Shown here: positions 17,044-25,255 of the stretch, in pieces
How positions within the stretch are numbered: the first letter of the stretch is position 1
How the letters are laid out: each line of letters begins with the position of its first letter
Assembly (NCBI RefSeq): GCF_902505095.1
Contig: NZ_CABWIB010000001.1
Coordinates: forward strand, 1-64,000
Direction: 5' to 3'
DNA from: Oceanivirga miroungae
Lineage (GTDB): Bacteria; Fusobacteriota; Fusobacteriia; Fusobacteriales; Leptotrichiaceae
Length of the DNA: 64,000 nucleotides
Notes under the pieces: model-generated
Database searches by the model: none
The model's input: the letters and a program-made list of their open reading frames with translations, nothing else
Told to the model about the DNA's origin: nothing
Translations under genes and position numbers: made by a program

Positions 17044-17697
17044 TTATTTAAACATATACCCAACTTGTCTATACCATAAAATTAAATCTAATCTATCCAT
17101 TGGTATAGATACAAAATTAGAGTACTTTCTCATTTTTTCTTCTATTTCTAAATATATCTTATAACTTAATGTTTTTGGTATTTCACTAATTACATTAAGT
17201 TCTTTTAAAACTCTTAAGATATGTCTATCTAATATTGCTATATTTTCTCCAAATCCAACATTACGAAGAAAATGACTGGCCTCTTTTAGTCCCATTCCAT
17301 TAACATTTTCTACTAACCATCTTCTTATTTCAAAAATATCATCTGTAAAAAATATTACTTTTTTAGGTTCTAATCCAACTAACTCTCTTAATAAAACTAA
17401 TCTTTTAGCTTTTGTATTTTTAAATCTAATTGTATTTAAATAGTCTACTAACTCTAACTCATCACCAGTATACAAAAGTCTATTTTCACTTATTTTTTCT
17501 ATTATATCCCACGCATTTAAAGCTTTTGATTGTGGAGTTAATATACAAAAAGCTAGTTCTTTAAAAAACTTCTCATCATCAAAATGATATGCTTCTTTAT
17601 ATGATTTTATCTTTAAATCTAATTCGTCTTTTAATTTTTTGTTTAATTCTAAAATTTCGTTATTTAATTTCTCATTTATTTTCACACAAATCACCAT
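17044..17697 (-). CDS. ogg: N-glycosylase/DNA lyase, Ogg2 type
   Basis: The product of up to 217 residues is a helix-hairpin-helix base-excision enzyme. The motif NGMGLKEASHFLRNVG carries the catalytic lysine and AILDRHILR carries the catalytic aspartate, in the arrangement of the archaeal-type Ogg2 (8-oxoguanine glycosylase) family. It removes oxidised guanine from DNA. The start is uncertain: a -10 TATAAT at 17702-17707 leaves almost no leader for the ATG at 17697, whereas a GTG at 17685 has GGTGAT in front. It is the first gene of the acpP-rnc-coaD-radA-disA run. Confidence 0.88.
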   Translation of the reverse strand: MVICVKINEKLNNEILELNKKLKDELDLKIKSYKEAYHFDDEKFFKELAFCILTPQSKALNAWDIIEKISENRLLYTGDELELVDYLNTIRFKNTKAKRLVLLRELVGLEPKKVIFFTDDIFEIRRWLVENVNGMGLKEASHFLRNVGFGENIAILDRHILRVLKELNVISEIPKTLSYKIYLEIEEKMRKYSNFVSIPMDRLDLILWYRQVGYMFK

Positions 17698-17701
17698 TAT
17701 T

Positions 17702-17760
17702 ATTATACCACATTTAAAAGTAAAATTTCTATTCTCTTTATGTTTTTTTCGAGGTATAAT
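17702..17760. promoter_or_regulatory. Divergent promoter region between ogg and a lipoprotein gene
   Basis: Two -10 elements face away from each other: TATAAT on the minus strand at 17702-17707 (toward ogg) and TATAAT on the plus strand at 17755-17760 (toward the lipoprotein and nadN-like genes). Neither has a convincing -35 at 17 bases. This is the strand switch from the leftward to the rightward gene block. Confidence 0.6.
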
Positions 17761-17789
17761 TTAATATATCTTTAAAGAAGGTGAATATA

Positions 17790-18443
17790 ATGAAAAAGTT
17801 AATTATCTTAAGTGTTTTAACTACTTGTTTATCTTGCACAAATACACAAAAATTAGATAACTTAATTACAGCGAGAATAAACAACGACAAATCTTTTATT
17901 TTAAATTTTGATAAAACAACAAATTACAAAATTAAAAAAATTGATGAACTTTTTTTAGATGTTCTAAAAACAGATAAGCAATTAATACCAAAATATTGTA
18001 ATTACTTAGTTATTACCGGTGTTAAAAATGCGGAATTTGATTTAGCAAAAAATGATATTAGACTATCAATACTCGCTAATTCTACTGTTAATCCAAACTT
18101 TTACATATATATTGATAATAAGCAAGAAGCATTTGATAAAATTACTAATTTATTAAAAAATGAAAAAAATGTAATAACATATTCTAATGAATCTGAACTT
18201 ATTCAAAATATTTATGAAAAGAAAAATAATAATGATAAGTTAAATTATAGGAGAATATTGCTTTTAACATCATCTACAAATATGAGGATATATTATTCGA
18301 AATTAATAAATGTATTAGAAGACAATAAGCAAGATATGATAATAGATAACTTTGCATATTTATATAACACAACGCGGGAAGAATACGAACATCCTTCAAA
18401 AGAGGAGATAAAAAATTCATATAGTCAAATAAAAAATAATTAA
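17790..18443 (+). CDS. Lipoprotein of unknown function
   Basis: I do not recognise the family. The 217-residue product has a signal peptide with the lipid-attachment ending TTCLSC, then a mixed alpha/beta sequence with no catalytic motif that I can name. An upstream GTG is in frame, but it is part of the GAAGGTGA ribosome-binding site, so the ATG at 17790 is chosen. The gene precedes the NadN-like nucleotidase by 15 bases on the same strand; cotranscription suggests a surface role beside that enzyme, but this is inferred. Confidence 0.7.
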   Translation: MKKLIILSVLTTCLSCTNTQKLDNLITARINNDKSFILNFDKTTNYKIKKIDELFLDVLKTDKQLIPKYCNYLVITGVKNAEFDLAKNDIRLSILANSTVNPNFYIYIDNKQEAFDKITNLLKNEKNVITYSNESELIQNIYEKKNNNDKLNYRRILLLTSSTNMRIYYSKLINVLEDNKQDMIIDNFAYLYNTTREEYEHPSKEEIKNSYSQIKNN

Positions 18444-18458
18444 TATTCAGGAGGAATT

Positions 18459-20246
18459 ATGAAAAAATCACTATTTTTAGCTATACTGCCTTTTTTAGCG
18501 TCAGTAAGCTTTTCAAGTAAACCACTAGATCTTAATATACTACATATTAACGATCACCATTCACATTTAGAACCTATTGAACTAGATTTCAAAATTGAGG
18601 GTAAGAAAACAAGAGTTAAAATCGGAGGTTACCCTGAAGTTGTTAGTATTATTAAAAATCTTAAAAAAGAACATAAAAACACTCTAGTTCTTCACGCTGG
18701 AGATGCTATAACTGGTACTTTATACTTCACTTTATTTAGAGGTTCTGCAGATGCTAAACTTATGAATTTAACTGGTTTTGATTACTTCACACTAGGAAAT
18801 CATGAATTTGATGCAGGAAATGAAGGATTAAAAAAATTCCTAGATTATTTAGATGTCCCTGTTTTATCAGCAAACGTATTACCACAAAAAGGTAGTATCC
18901 TAGAAAATTATTGGAAGCCTTACGCAATAAAAGAAATAGACGGTGAAAAAGTGGGAATAATAGGTCTTGATGTAGTTAAAAAGACTAAAGAGTCATCAAG
19001 TCCTGGAAAAGACATTGTATTTACTGATGAAATAGAAACTTCGCAAAAATATGCCGATATTTTAAAAGAAAAAGGAGTTAATAAGATTATTCTATTATCT
19101 CATGGTGGGGCTTATAAAAATTTTGAGATAGCTCAAAAAGTTTCTGGAATAGATGTAATAATAACTGGGGATACTCACCATCTATTTGGGAACGATGAAA
19201 TGAGAAACTTTAATTTACCAGTTGTATCTGAATATCCAACTAAATTTACATCTTTATCAGGTGAACCTGTTTATGTTGTAGAAGCTTGGGAATACTCTAA
19301 ATTAGTAGGAGATTTATTTGTTAAATTTAATAAAGATGGTATAGTTGAAAAAGTAGAAGCTAAGCCTGTTATTCCTTATCACTTAGATTCTTCATTTAGA
19401 AGAAAAGATGAAAATGGTAAAAAATATATACCAGAAGGTGCTGAAAGAGAAAATATATTAAAAATTTTAAATAGCACAAAAACATTTAAAGTAGCTAAGG
19501 CTGATAAAGAAGCTAAAGAAATTCTTGAAAAATACCAAAAAGAAAAAGAAGTTTTAGGTGGACAAGTTGTTGGAGTTATAAAAGGAAGTGTTATGCCAGG
19601 AGGATCTGCTAACAGAATACCAAATTCTGCAAACGAAAAAGGATCTGTTGCTACTAGATTTGTTGCTGAAACTATGTTAACTCAAATGAGAAGTTTTGGT
19701 GAAAACGCTAAAATAGATTTAACTATACAAAATTCTGGTGGAGTTAGACAAGATATAACGCCAGGTGAAATGACATTTAATGATGCATACACACTATTAC
19801 CATTTGGAAATACTTTATTTATGTTTGACATGAGTGGAGAAGAAGTTAAACAAGTTCTAGAAGACGCGTTAGAATTTGCTTTAGTTGGTGGATCTACTGG
19901 AGCATTCCCATATGGAGCTGGTATTAGATATGAAGCTAATCAATATAAAGATAAAAATGGTAAAAGATTAGTTAAAGTTGAAGTACAAGATGCTAAAACT
20001 GGTGTATGGAATGAAATAGTTGACAACAAAATGTATAAAGTGGGTACAAATGCTTATGTAGCAGGAGGAAAAGACGGTTATACTACATTTGGAAGAATAC
20101 AAAAAGAACGTGGTGGAGAAGATACTTACTTACCAGATGCTGAAAGCTTAATTAAATTCATACAACTTAATAAAGATTTCAAAACATATACTGATTCAAA
20201 TGTAATATTCCACTTTGATATAAATAACGAAGTTAAGAAAAAATAG
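18459..20246 (+). CDS. nadN: Exported NAD 5'-nucleotidase (NadN/UshA family)
   Basis: The 595-residue protein has a signal peptide (about 1-20), a metallophosphoesterase domain with ILHINDHHSHLEP, HAGDAITGTLYFTLF, TLGNHEFDAGNEGL and ITGDTHH, and a C-terminal nucleotidase domain with PGGSANRIPN, NSGGVRQDI and GGKDGYTTFG. Remembered segments of Haemophilus influenzae NadN are very similar across both domains, so the likely job is splitting extracellular NAD and NMN to nicotinamide riboside or adenosine for uptake. Broader 5'-nucleotidase or UDP-sugar hydrolase activity is possible. It follows the lipoprotein gene with an AGGAGG site, and a terminator derived from an IS end lies behind it. Confidence 0.88.
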   Translation: MKKSLFLAILPFLASVSFSSKPLDLNILHINDHHSHLEPIELDFKIEGKKTRVKIGGYPEVVSIIKNLKKEHKNTLVLHAGDAITGTLYFTLFRGSADAKLMNLTGFDYFTLGNHEFDAGNEGLKKFLDYLDVPVLSANVLPQKGSILENYWKPYAIKEIDGEKVGIIGLDVVKKTKESSSPGKDIVFTDEIETSQKYADILKEKGVNKIILLSHGGAYKNFEIAQKVSGIDVIITGDTHHLFGNDEMRNFNLPVVSEYPTKFTSLSGEPVYVVEAWEYSKLVGDLFVKFNKDGIVEKVEAKPVIPYHLDSSFRRKDENGKKYIPEGAERENILKILNSTKTFKVAKADKEAKEILEKYQKEKEVLGGQVVGVIKGSVMPGGSANRIPNSANEKGSVATRFVAETMLTQMRSFGENAKIDLTIQNSGGVRQDITPGEMTFNDAYTLLPFGNTLFMFDMSGEEVKQVLEDALEFALVGGSTGAFPYGAGIRYEANQYKDKNGKRLVKVEVQDAKTGVWNEIVDNKMYKVGTNAYVAGGKDGYTTFGRIQKERGGEDTYLPDAESLIKFIQLNKDFKTYTDSNVIFHFDINNEVKKK

Positions 20247-20256
20247 AATATTATCA

Positions 20257-20337
20257 AGACTTTTACACAAAAGAAAAAATGCCTAGACCCCTTATTTTAA
20301 AGGGCTAGGCTTTATTTATTTTAATTTAAACTGCTAA
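20257..20337 (+). repeat. Solo remnant of an IS1634-type element end
   Basis: About 81 bases match, in inverted orientation and with one single-base indel, the end of the IS1634-family element at 23223-23305. The match runs from AGACTTTTACAC through the hairpin to the terminal CTGCTAA. Only the end is left, so an older copy has been deleted down to this scar right behind the nadN-like gene. Confidence 0.85.
20281..20322 (+). terminator. Terminator of the nadN-like gene, supplied by the IS remnant
   Basis: GCCTAGACCCCTT pairs with AAAGGGCTAGGC (one bulged A) and is followed by TTTATTTATTTT. The same hairpin terminates the transposase gene in the intact element, so the host gene now appears to end in an IS-derived terminator. 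Confidence 0.8.
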
Positions 20338-20554
20338 TAACTTTTTTATTAAAGTCAATTAATTAAACTATATCATATTTTCTATAATTTCAAATATTAT
20401 TTCACACCTTATTTCCAATTATTTCTTATGTAAAAGGTCAAAATTATTGACACCTTTTTTAGAAATAATATCTTGGCTTTTTTCATTATTGATATTTAAT
20501 AAAAACTTCATTAAGATTAGATGGTTCTTTTTAATATACATAAGGTAAAAGAAT

Positions 20555-21247
20555 ATGACTAAAGATGTTATGAAGATTACAAACCTTAATATTTTGGTGA
20601 GATTGTTGAAACTGATGCTTCAATACATCTTTTAGTTCAATGGCTATTATACAGCATTTAAACAGGTACTCATTAACTACGGCATACCTTATCAATTAAA
20701 AACTGTATTTAAGTACAATGAAGATTCTGAAAAGAAAACTAATTTTGCAATTATGTGTAATTTCTTAGGAATTGATTTAGTTACTACTTCAGTAGCACAA
20801 GCAAAAGGAACTGTAGAAAGATGCTTTAAAACATTGCAATCTAGACTAGCATCAGAACTTAATTTTTATGGAATTAAGACTATTGATGAAGCTAATAATT
20901 ATCTTGCCGGATTTTTAAAAGATTACAATTCAAAGCTTCTTTCTAAATTAGATGATATAGGAAAAAGGTTTATTAGTCAAGAATATGATGAGGTTGAATT
21001 AAATAAAATATTATCTGTATTTAATAAAAGAATAGTATCAGGTCATTGTATATCTTATGAAAAAAAGAAATATATACCCTTAAATCATAAAGGTGAGAAT
21101 ATGTATTTACATAACAAAACAAAGGTTGTGGTGATAAAATCACTAGTAAATACGCTACATATACTGATAGAAAATCAAATATATGACTTAGTTGAAGTTA
21201 AAGATTATGAAGAGTTTTCTGAAAACTTTAATATATACCTCCATTAG
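20555..21247 (+). pseudogene. ISNCY-type transposase, internally deleted
   Basis: The 5' codons (MTKDVMKIT) are followed by a deletion of about 360 bases relative to copy 2, then by the GEIVETDASIH segment containing a probable catalytic aspartate, then a frame break at QWLLYS. The longest open part (20753-21247) encodes SVAQAKGTVERCFKTLQSRL and a C-terminal domain typical of IS1202/ISNCY transposases. The ribosome-binding site GGAGG of copy 2 reads TAAGG here. The gene cannot give a functional enzyme. Confidence 0.8.
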
Positions 21248-21305
21248 ATCATCCGTGGAGAAAATTCTTTAAATTTTTATTTTTTGAATTAACAAGTCGT
21301 AAAAA

Positions 21306-21332
21306 AATGAGTCATAATCATGGCTCATTTTT
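21306..21332 (+). terminator. Terminator at the end of IS copy 1
   Basis: AATGAGTCAT pairs with ATGGCTCATT around a 4-base loop and is followed by TTTTAAT. It separates the defunct transposase from the PLD-like gene. Confidence 0.7.
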
Positions 21333-21412
21333 AATAATATTTTCTTCAAAAAGGTGTCATAATTTTGACCTTTCACATAAAAATACGATTTTTTTATTAA
21401 ATTTTATAAAAT

Positions 21413-21440
21413 TTGACTTCTAATGAATTTAATATATAAT
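21413..21440 (+). promoter_or_regulatory. Promoter of the PLD-like gene
   Basis: TTGACT (21413-21418), 16-base spacer, TATAAT (21435-21440). It lies just outside the right end of IS copy 1 and 35 bases ahead of the ATG, whose ribosome-binding site is AGGAGG. A second TATAAT at 21449-21454 lacks a -35. Confidence 0.75.
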
Positions 21441-21474
21441 AAAAGTGCTATAATATCATAAGATAGGAGGAAAT

Positions 21475-22371
21475 ATGAATTATATAAATGATTTAAATTT
21501 TAATTTTTCAAAAGTGACAATAAAAAAGGATTTATTAACTGATATTGAGAATATGCTTAAAAACTCTAAAAGCTATATATATATTAACTCACCGTACATT
21601 TCAATTTCAACGACTGAAAAGCTTCTTAATATATTAGAAAAAAACAAATTAGATAAAGAAAATGTGAAACTAATATTTCACGATACATATAATACAAAAA
21701 ATACAGTTGTTGATGATAACTTAAAAAGCATACTAAAAGAATTAATTGACTTAGAGTGGAAAATCGACTCTGAAAAAGAAAAAGAAGTAAATGATAAAAT
21801 AGAATCAAAAAAAGCAGAGAAAACAATTGTTATTGGTAAAATAAAGAAAACTTTTGCTATATTACTGATGTTTTTAATATTTGTTTTTTTATCTTTTTAT
21901 AATCAATGGTTTATAATTTCAACATTACCTCTTTTTATTAGTTTTATCATACTAGTTAAGCTTATATTAAAAAATACAAATATAAATAAAGAGATCCGTA
22001 AGTTTGGAAATGAGTGCATTTACTACCCTGTAATTTCAAAAAAATTAAACTTTAAAATTATTAATAGTCAAAACAATCCACTTCACCATTTTAAATTATA
22101 CCTTTTTGATACTAATAATAATTACCCAGCTTCAATTTTAGGTTCGATGAATTTTACCTACAATGGTACCAAAGAAAATTTTGAATCAATCATAGTATCA
22201 ACAGATTCGAATGCTCATAATACTCTAAAGGATTTTTTCGAAAAAAATTTTGAAAAAAATAAAAATGAGAAAAATAGTTATGTTTATCATAATTTAGAGT
22301 GGATTGCAAGTTTGGTTTTTAAAGATGAATATAGACAAAAAAACTATATCTATAAATTTAAAAGCATTTAA
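21475..22371 (+). CDS. Membrane-anchored PLD-like (HKD) protein, IS-flanked cargo
   Basis: The 298-residue protein has an N-terminal half-domain (SYIYINSPYIS), a charged coiled linker (about 95-125), two transmembrane helices (about 123-165) and a C-terminal phospholipase-D-like motif HFKLYLFD, which is HxKx4D, followed by GSMNFTYNGTKENFE. Only one full HKD motif is present, so a dimer would be needed for activity. Members of this superfamily are nucleases, lipid synthases or defence effectors; this one is too short and too oddly built to be cardiolipin synthase. It lies between two defective IS copies and carries its own promoter. Function is not established. Confidence 0.75.
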   Translation: MNYINDLNFNFSKVTIKKDLLTDIENMLKNSKSYIYINSPYISISTTEKLLNILEKNKLDKENVKLIFHDTYNTKNTVVDDNLKSILKELIDLEWKIDSEKEKEVNDKIESKKAEKTIVIGKIKKTFAILLMFLIFVFLSFYNQWFIISTLPLFISFIILVKLILKNTNINKEIRKFGNECIYYPVISKKLNFKIINSQNNPLHHFKLYLFDTNNNYPASILGSMNFTYNGTKENFESIIVSTDSNAHNTLKDFFEKNFEKNKNEKNSYVYHNLEWIASLVFKDEYRQKNYIYKFKSI

Positions 22372-22382
22372 ATAAAAAAAAT

Positions 22383-23220
22383 GTAAAAGGTCAAAATTAT
22401 TGACACCTTTTTTAGAAATAATATCTTGGCTTTTTTCATTATTGATATTTAATAAAAACTTCATTAAGATTAAATTTATGAACCATTAATAATATATGGT
22501 TCTTTTTAATATACAGGAGGTAAAAGAATATGACTAAAGATGTTATGAAGATTACAAACCTTCATAAATCTACAGTAATGAGGATTAATGCTAGTGTAAA
22601 TAAAGATATAGTTTCAGAAGAAAAAGTTGGTAGGAAAAGAAAGTTAGCAATAGATGAAGAAAATACTATTATTGATTTCTATCTTAAAGAGGCTTACTAT
22701 TTTAACTTTAAGCACTTGAACAAATGTGGTTTAATATACCCTATTCTACTCTTAAAAGATTATTTAGAGAAAGAAATATACCTAGCCCTTTATCAAGAGC
22801 ATACAAGAAAAAAGGTGATAATAAAGTTAAGGCAGTAACTGAAGATGAATGTAGTAATTTTGATATAAAATTAAAATATACTATAGCTCAAAATTATGCT
22901 CACCCATATATACCAGAACCTAAATATTTTGGTGAGATTGTTGAAACTGATGCTTCAATACATCTTTTAGTTCAATGGCTATTATACAGCATTTAAACAG
23001 GTACTCATTAACTACGGCATACCTTATCAATTAAAAACTGTATTTAAGTACAATGAAGATTCTGAAAAGAAAACTAATTTTGCAATTATGTGTAATTTCT
23101 TAGGAATTGATTTAGTTACTACTTCAGTAGCACAAGCAAAAGGAACTGTAGAAAGATGCTTTAAAACATTGCAATCTAGACTAGCATCAGAACTTAATTT
23201 TTATGGAATTAAGACTATTC
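22383..23220 (+). mobile_element. Defective ISNCY/IS1202-like element, copy 2 (3' end lost)
   Basis: It starts with the same inverted end as copy 1 (AAAGGTCAAAATTATTGACA near 22387) and is identical to it over long stretches, but stops at 23219-23220 where the IS1634-family element begins. The missing 3' part is not found on the far side of that element, so insertion was accompanied or followed by deletion. Both copies are in the same orientation and flank the PLD-like gene. Confidence 0.75.
22530..23220 (+). pseudogene. ISNCY-type transposase, frameshifted and truncated
   Basis: The ATG has a good GGAGG site. The N-terminal part (MTKDVMKITNLHKSTVMRIN, a helix-turn-helix-like start) is open to 22838; a frameshift near 22740 passes the reading to a second frame (PYSTLKRLFRERNIPSP onward) that continues to GEIVETDASIH and ends at 22996. 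The next conserved block, NGYYTAFKQVLINYGIPYQL, is out of frame. Copy 1 has the same junction at QWLLYS and the same loss inside the QLKT...FKYN block, so both descend from one already defective element. Confidence 0.8.
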
Positions 23221-23241
23221 TTGAGTTTAGCAGTTTAAATT

Positions 23242-23296
23242 AAAATAAATAAAGCCTAGCCCTTTAAAAATAAGGGGTCTAGGCATTTTTTCTTTT
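23242..23296. terminator. Bidirectional terminator at the IS1634 left end
   Basis: The stem GCCTAG...CTAGGC with inner CCC/GGG pairing (23254-23284) has T-rich flanks on both sides: TTTATTTATTTT on the minus strand and ATTTTTTCTTTT on the plus strand. It ends the transposase transcript and shields the element from outside transcription. Confidence 0.8.
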
Positions 23297-23326
23297 GTGT
23301 AAAAGTCTGGACAATATCAAAATATT

Positions 23327-25054
23327 TTAAATTTTTTTAATATTTCCTATTAAGCTTCTTAAATCATTTCCATCGTATAATGTGTTATTTATTTTTAAGT
23401 TTAATGCTAATTGTATTTCAGCTATGACATTAGTTATTTTACTTATTTGGTAATAATTATTATTTCTTAGTTTATGTAGTTTAAAGTCTAATAAATTTTC
23501 TTGTATTTTTTCTATTGAGTATTTTCTTTTCAATAATAATTGTATTATTCTTAAAAATGACAATGCTAGAAAGCCAATTAAAAAATGTCCTTCTATTCTA
23601 CAATCTTTTTTTAAATAAATATTATCAATATCTAAGTCTGTTTTTAAATGTCTGAATGATTCTTCTATTAAATACTGTTGTCTGTAGTTTTCTATTATTT
23701 CATCATCTTTTGTATTTAATTTATTTGTGATTAATAATGAATAACCTGAAGTAGTTTCGTACTTATCTAGTTTTTTCTCATCTAATTTTGCTTTTGCTTC
23801 TTTAGTGTCAGTTTTAACAAGTCCTGATGCAATGTTTTTGAATAAGTCTTTAAGTTTTTTTGGCTCTTTTATATACTTTTCAGCATTTTCTAATTCTTCC
23901 ATTCTAATATGTTTTGAACGTTCATCATATTTCTTTGAGTACATAAATATATATTTTTGAGTTATAGATACTTTTGTGTTTTCTCCTTTAGTGTTTTTAA
24001 CTGTTAAAGTTATATCTAATGGAATACTGAAGTAGCATCCTTTTAGATTTTCATTTGCTTTCATTATTTTTTCAATTTCAGGTTTAACAATTTTTTCAAA
24101 TGTAGAATAAACATCTTTATTTACACGAAGAAGACTTTCTTTAAAGATGTAATTATTTTTGCTAAGTAATATCTTAACAATATTATCATTTGATACAAGT
24201 CCAGCATCAGCTACAATAGTAGTCTTTTTAATATTGAATTTTTTCTTTTGATCATCTAAAAACTCAACTAAAGTAGAAACATCATTTCTATTTCCACTAA
24301 AAAGCTTGTAATTAATAGGTAGACCCTTAGAATCAGTTAAAAGAGCCATTTGTATTGTAGGAAGACCATTCTTAACTTTACTATATCCTGGATTTATCAG
24401 TACAGTAGTATCATCTGTATATACAAAGTAATTAGTTAAATCATAATGAGTGCATGATAAATCATAGGGTATTAGTTTTTTTATATTTTTGTTTAAGTTT
24501 ACAATTAATTCATCTTTATTTTTATTTAATAATTCTAACCCTCTATAAATATCATCTTTAGTTAAACTAAAAACGTCAGCAAGTTTATCTTGATGATTAA
24601 AATCAGATAATTTTGAAGAAGGATAAAGTATTCTACAAATTATTGATAGTTGAAGTAGTTTAGTAAGATTAATTTTACTTCTTTGACCTGCAGATATTTT
24701 TTTTGATAACTTATCAAATCCAAGTTGGTGATAAATACTTTGAATAATTAAACTACCTATATTTTTTTCTAACTTTTCATCAACTAAAGATAATGAGGAT
24801 AAATCAGTAAGATTTATTTCTTCGTCAATAAAATCTAAAGATAAGACATTTTTCTTTTTATTAGTGAGTTTTTGAGTTCTATCCTTTTCAAATTCTTCTT
24901 TGTAGTATGCTATAGGATCAGCGTGTATTTTTTTTAGTTCTTCAAGTGTACCTAAAAGTTCTCTAACTTTTTTATATTTATTTTTCCCAACTCTAACATT
25001 TTCAGTTTTATATAGATAAGTAGCATAAGGTAATTTCCTAATATCAAGATACAT
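23327..25054 (-). CDS. IS1634-family (IS4 superfamily) transposase
   Basis: The 575-residue protein has an N-terminal DNA-binding region, an RNase H-like catalytic core with HYDLTNYFVY and VADAGLVSNDNI aspartate regions, and the late YREK-type motif around NYRQQYLIEESFRHLKTDLD that supplies the catalytic glutamate. Length and motif order fit IS1634. It looks intact. A TTG nine bases upstream is in frame, but the ATG at 25054 is better spaced from GAGGTG. Its promoter (TAGACA, 17 bases, TATAAT) is well formed. Confidence 0.9.
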   Translation of the reverse strand: MYLDIRKLPYATYLYKTENVRVGKNKYKKVRELLGTLEELKKIHADPIAYYKEEFEKDRTQKLTNKKKNVLSLDFIDEEINLTDLSSLSLVDEKLEKNIGSLIIQSIYHQLGFDKLSKKISAGQRSKINLTKLLQLSIICRILYPSSKLSDFNHQDKLADVFSLTKDDIYRGLELLNKNKDELIVNLNKNIKKLIPYDLSCTHYDLTNYFVYTDDTTVLINPGYSKVKNGLPTIQMALLTDSKGLPINYKLFSGNRNDVSTLVEFLDDQKKKFNIKKTTIVADAGLVSNDNIVKILLSKNNYIFKESLLRVNKDVYSTFEKIVKPEIEKIMKANENLKGCYFSIPLDITLTVKNTKGENTKVSITQKYIFMYSKKYDERSKHIRMEELENAEKYIKEPKKLKDLFKNIASGLVKTDTKEAKAKLDEKKLDKYETTSGYSLLITNKLNTKDDEIIENYRQQYLIEESFRHLKTDLDIDNIYLKKDCRIEGHFLIGFLALSFLRIIQLLLKRKYSIEKIQENLLDFKLHKLRNNNYYQISKITNVIAEIQLALNLKINNTLYDGNDLRSLIGNIKKI

Positions 25055-25078
25055 GTTCAACACCTCTTTTTTATTTAC

Positions 25079-25107
25079 ATTATATCATATTTATTAAATA
25101 TTGTCTA
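25079..25107 (-). promoter_or_regulatory. Promoter of the IS1634 transposase
   Basis: Minus strand: TAGACA (25102-25107), 17-base spacer, TATAAT (25079-25084), 25 bases ahead of the ATG. Its -35/-10 combination is the same as that of the transketolase operon. Confidence 0.75.
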
Positions 25108-25219
25108 TACTCTTTTTGAAAAAACTTGACAAAAAAAGCTAATATTTTCATAGCTTACATATCATTTTATGATTTTTAAACTGCTAAACTCCCGGTATTT
25201 AAATTTATTAATTAAATTA

Positions 25220-25248
25220 TTGAAAATTATACTTTAAAATGCTACTAT
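25220..25248 (+). promoter_or_regulatory. Putative promoter of the DUF1694-murA operon
   Basis: TTGAAA (25220-25225), 17-base spacer, TACTAT (25243-25248). The expected start point would fall on or next to the ATG at 25256, giving a leaderless or nearly leaderless message; no Shine-Dalgarno sequence is visible there. Confidence 0.5.
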
Positions 25249-25255
25249 TACTATT

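Larger units (their letters stand above)
20431..21375 (+). mobile_element. Defective ISNCY/IS1202-like element, copy 1
   Basis: Imperfect inverted ends: left AAAGGTCAAAATTATTGACA near 20433 and the matching right end near 21350-21374. Compared with copy 2, this copy lacks about 28 bases ahead of the transposase start and about 360 bases inside the gene. It keeps a complete 3' half and right end that copy 2 has lost. No clear target duplication could be seen. Family assignment rests on the conserved 3' half of the transposase and is moderate. Confidence 0.75.
23223..25191 (-). mobile_element. IS1634-family insertion sequence, apparently complete
   Basis: About 1969 bases bounded by inverted repeats GAGTTTAGCAGTTTAAA (left, 23223) and its complement ending at 25191, with a single long transposase gene between. 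The left end cuts into ISNCY copy 2; the right end lies 65 bases before the DUF1694-murA operon. A target duplication is not visible, and the flanks do not match, which suggests adjacent deletion after insertion. A bidirectional terminator sits at the left end. Confidence 0.85.

Noticed and set aside
21475-22371. Cardiolipin synthase
   Set aside because: Only one HKD motif, too short, and the transmembrane helices are in the middle rather than at the N-terminus.
20257-25191. Prophage remnant
   Set aside because: No integrase, structural or lysis genes; all repeats and genes are explained by two IS families and one cargo gene.
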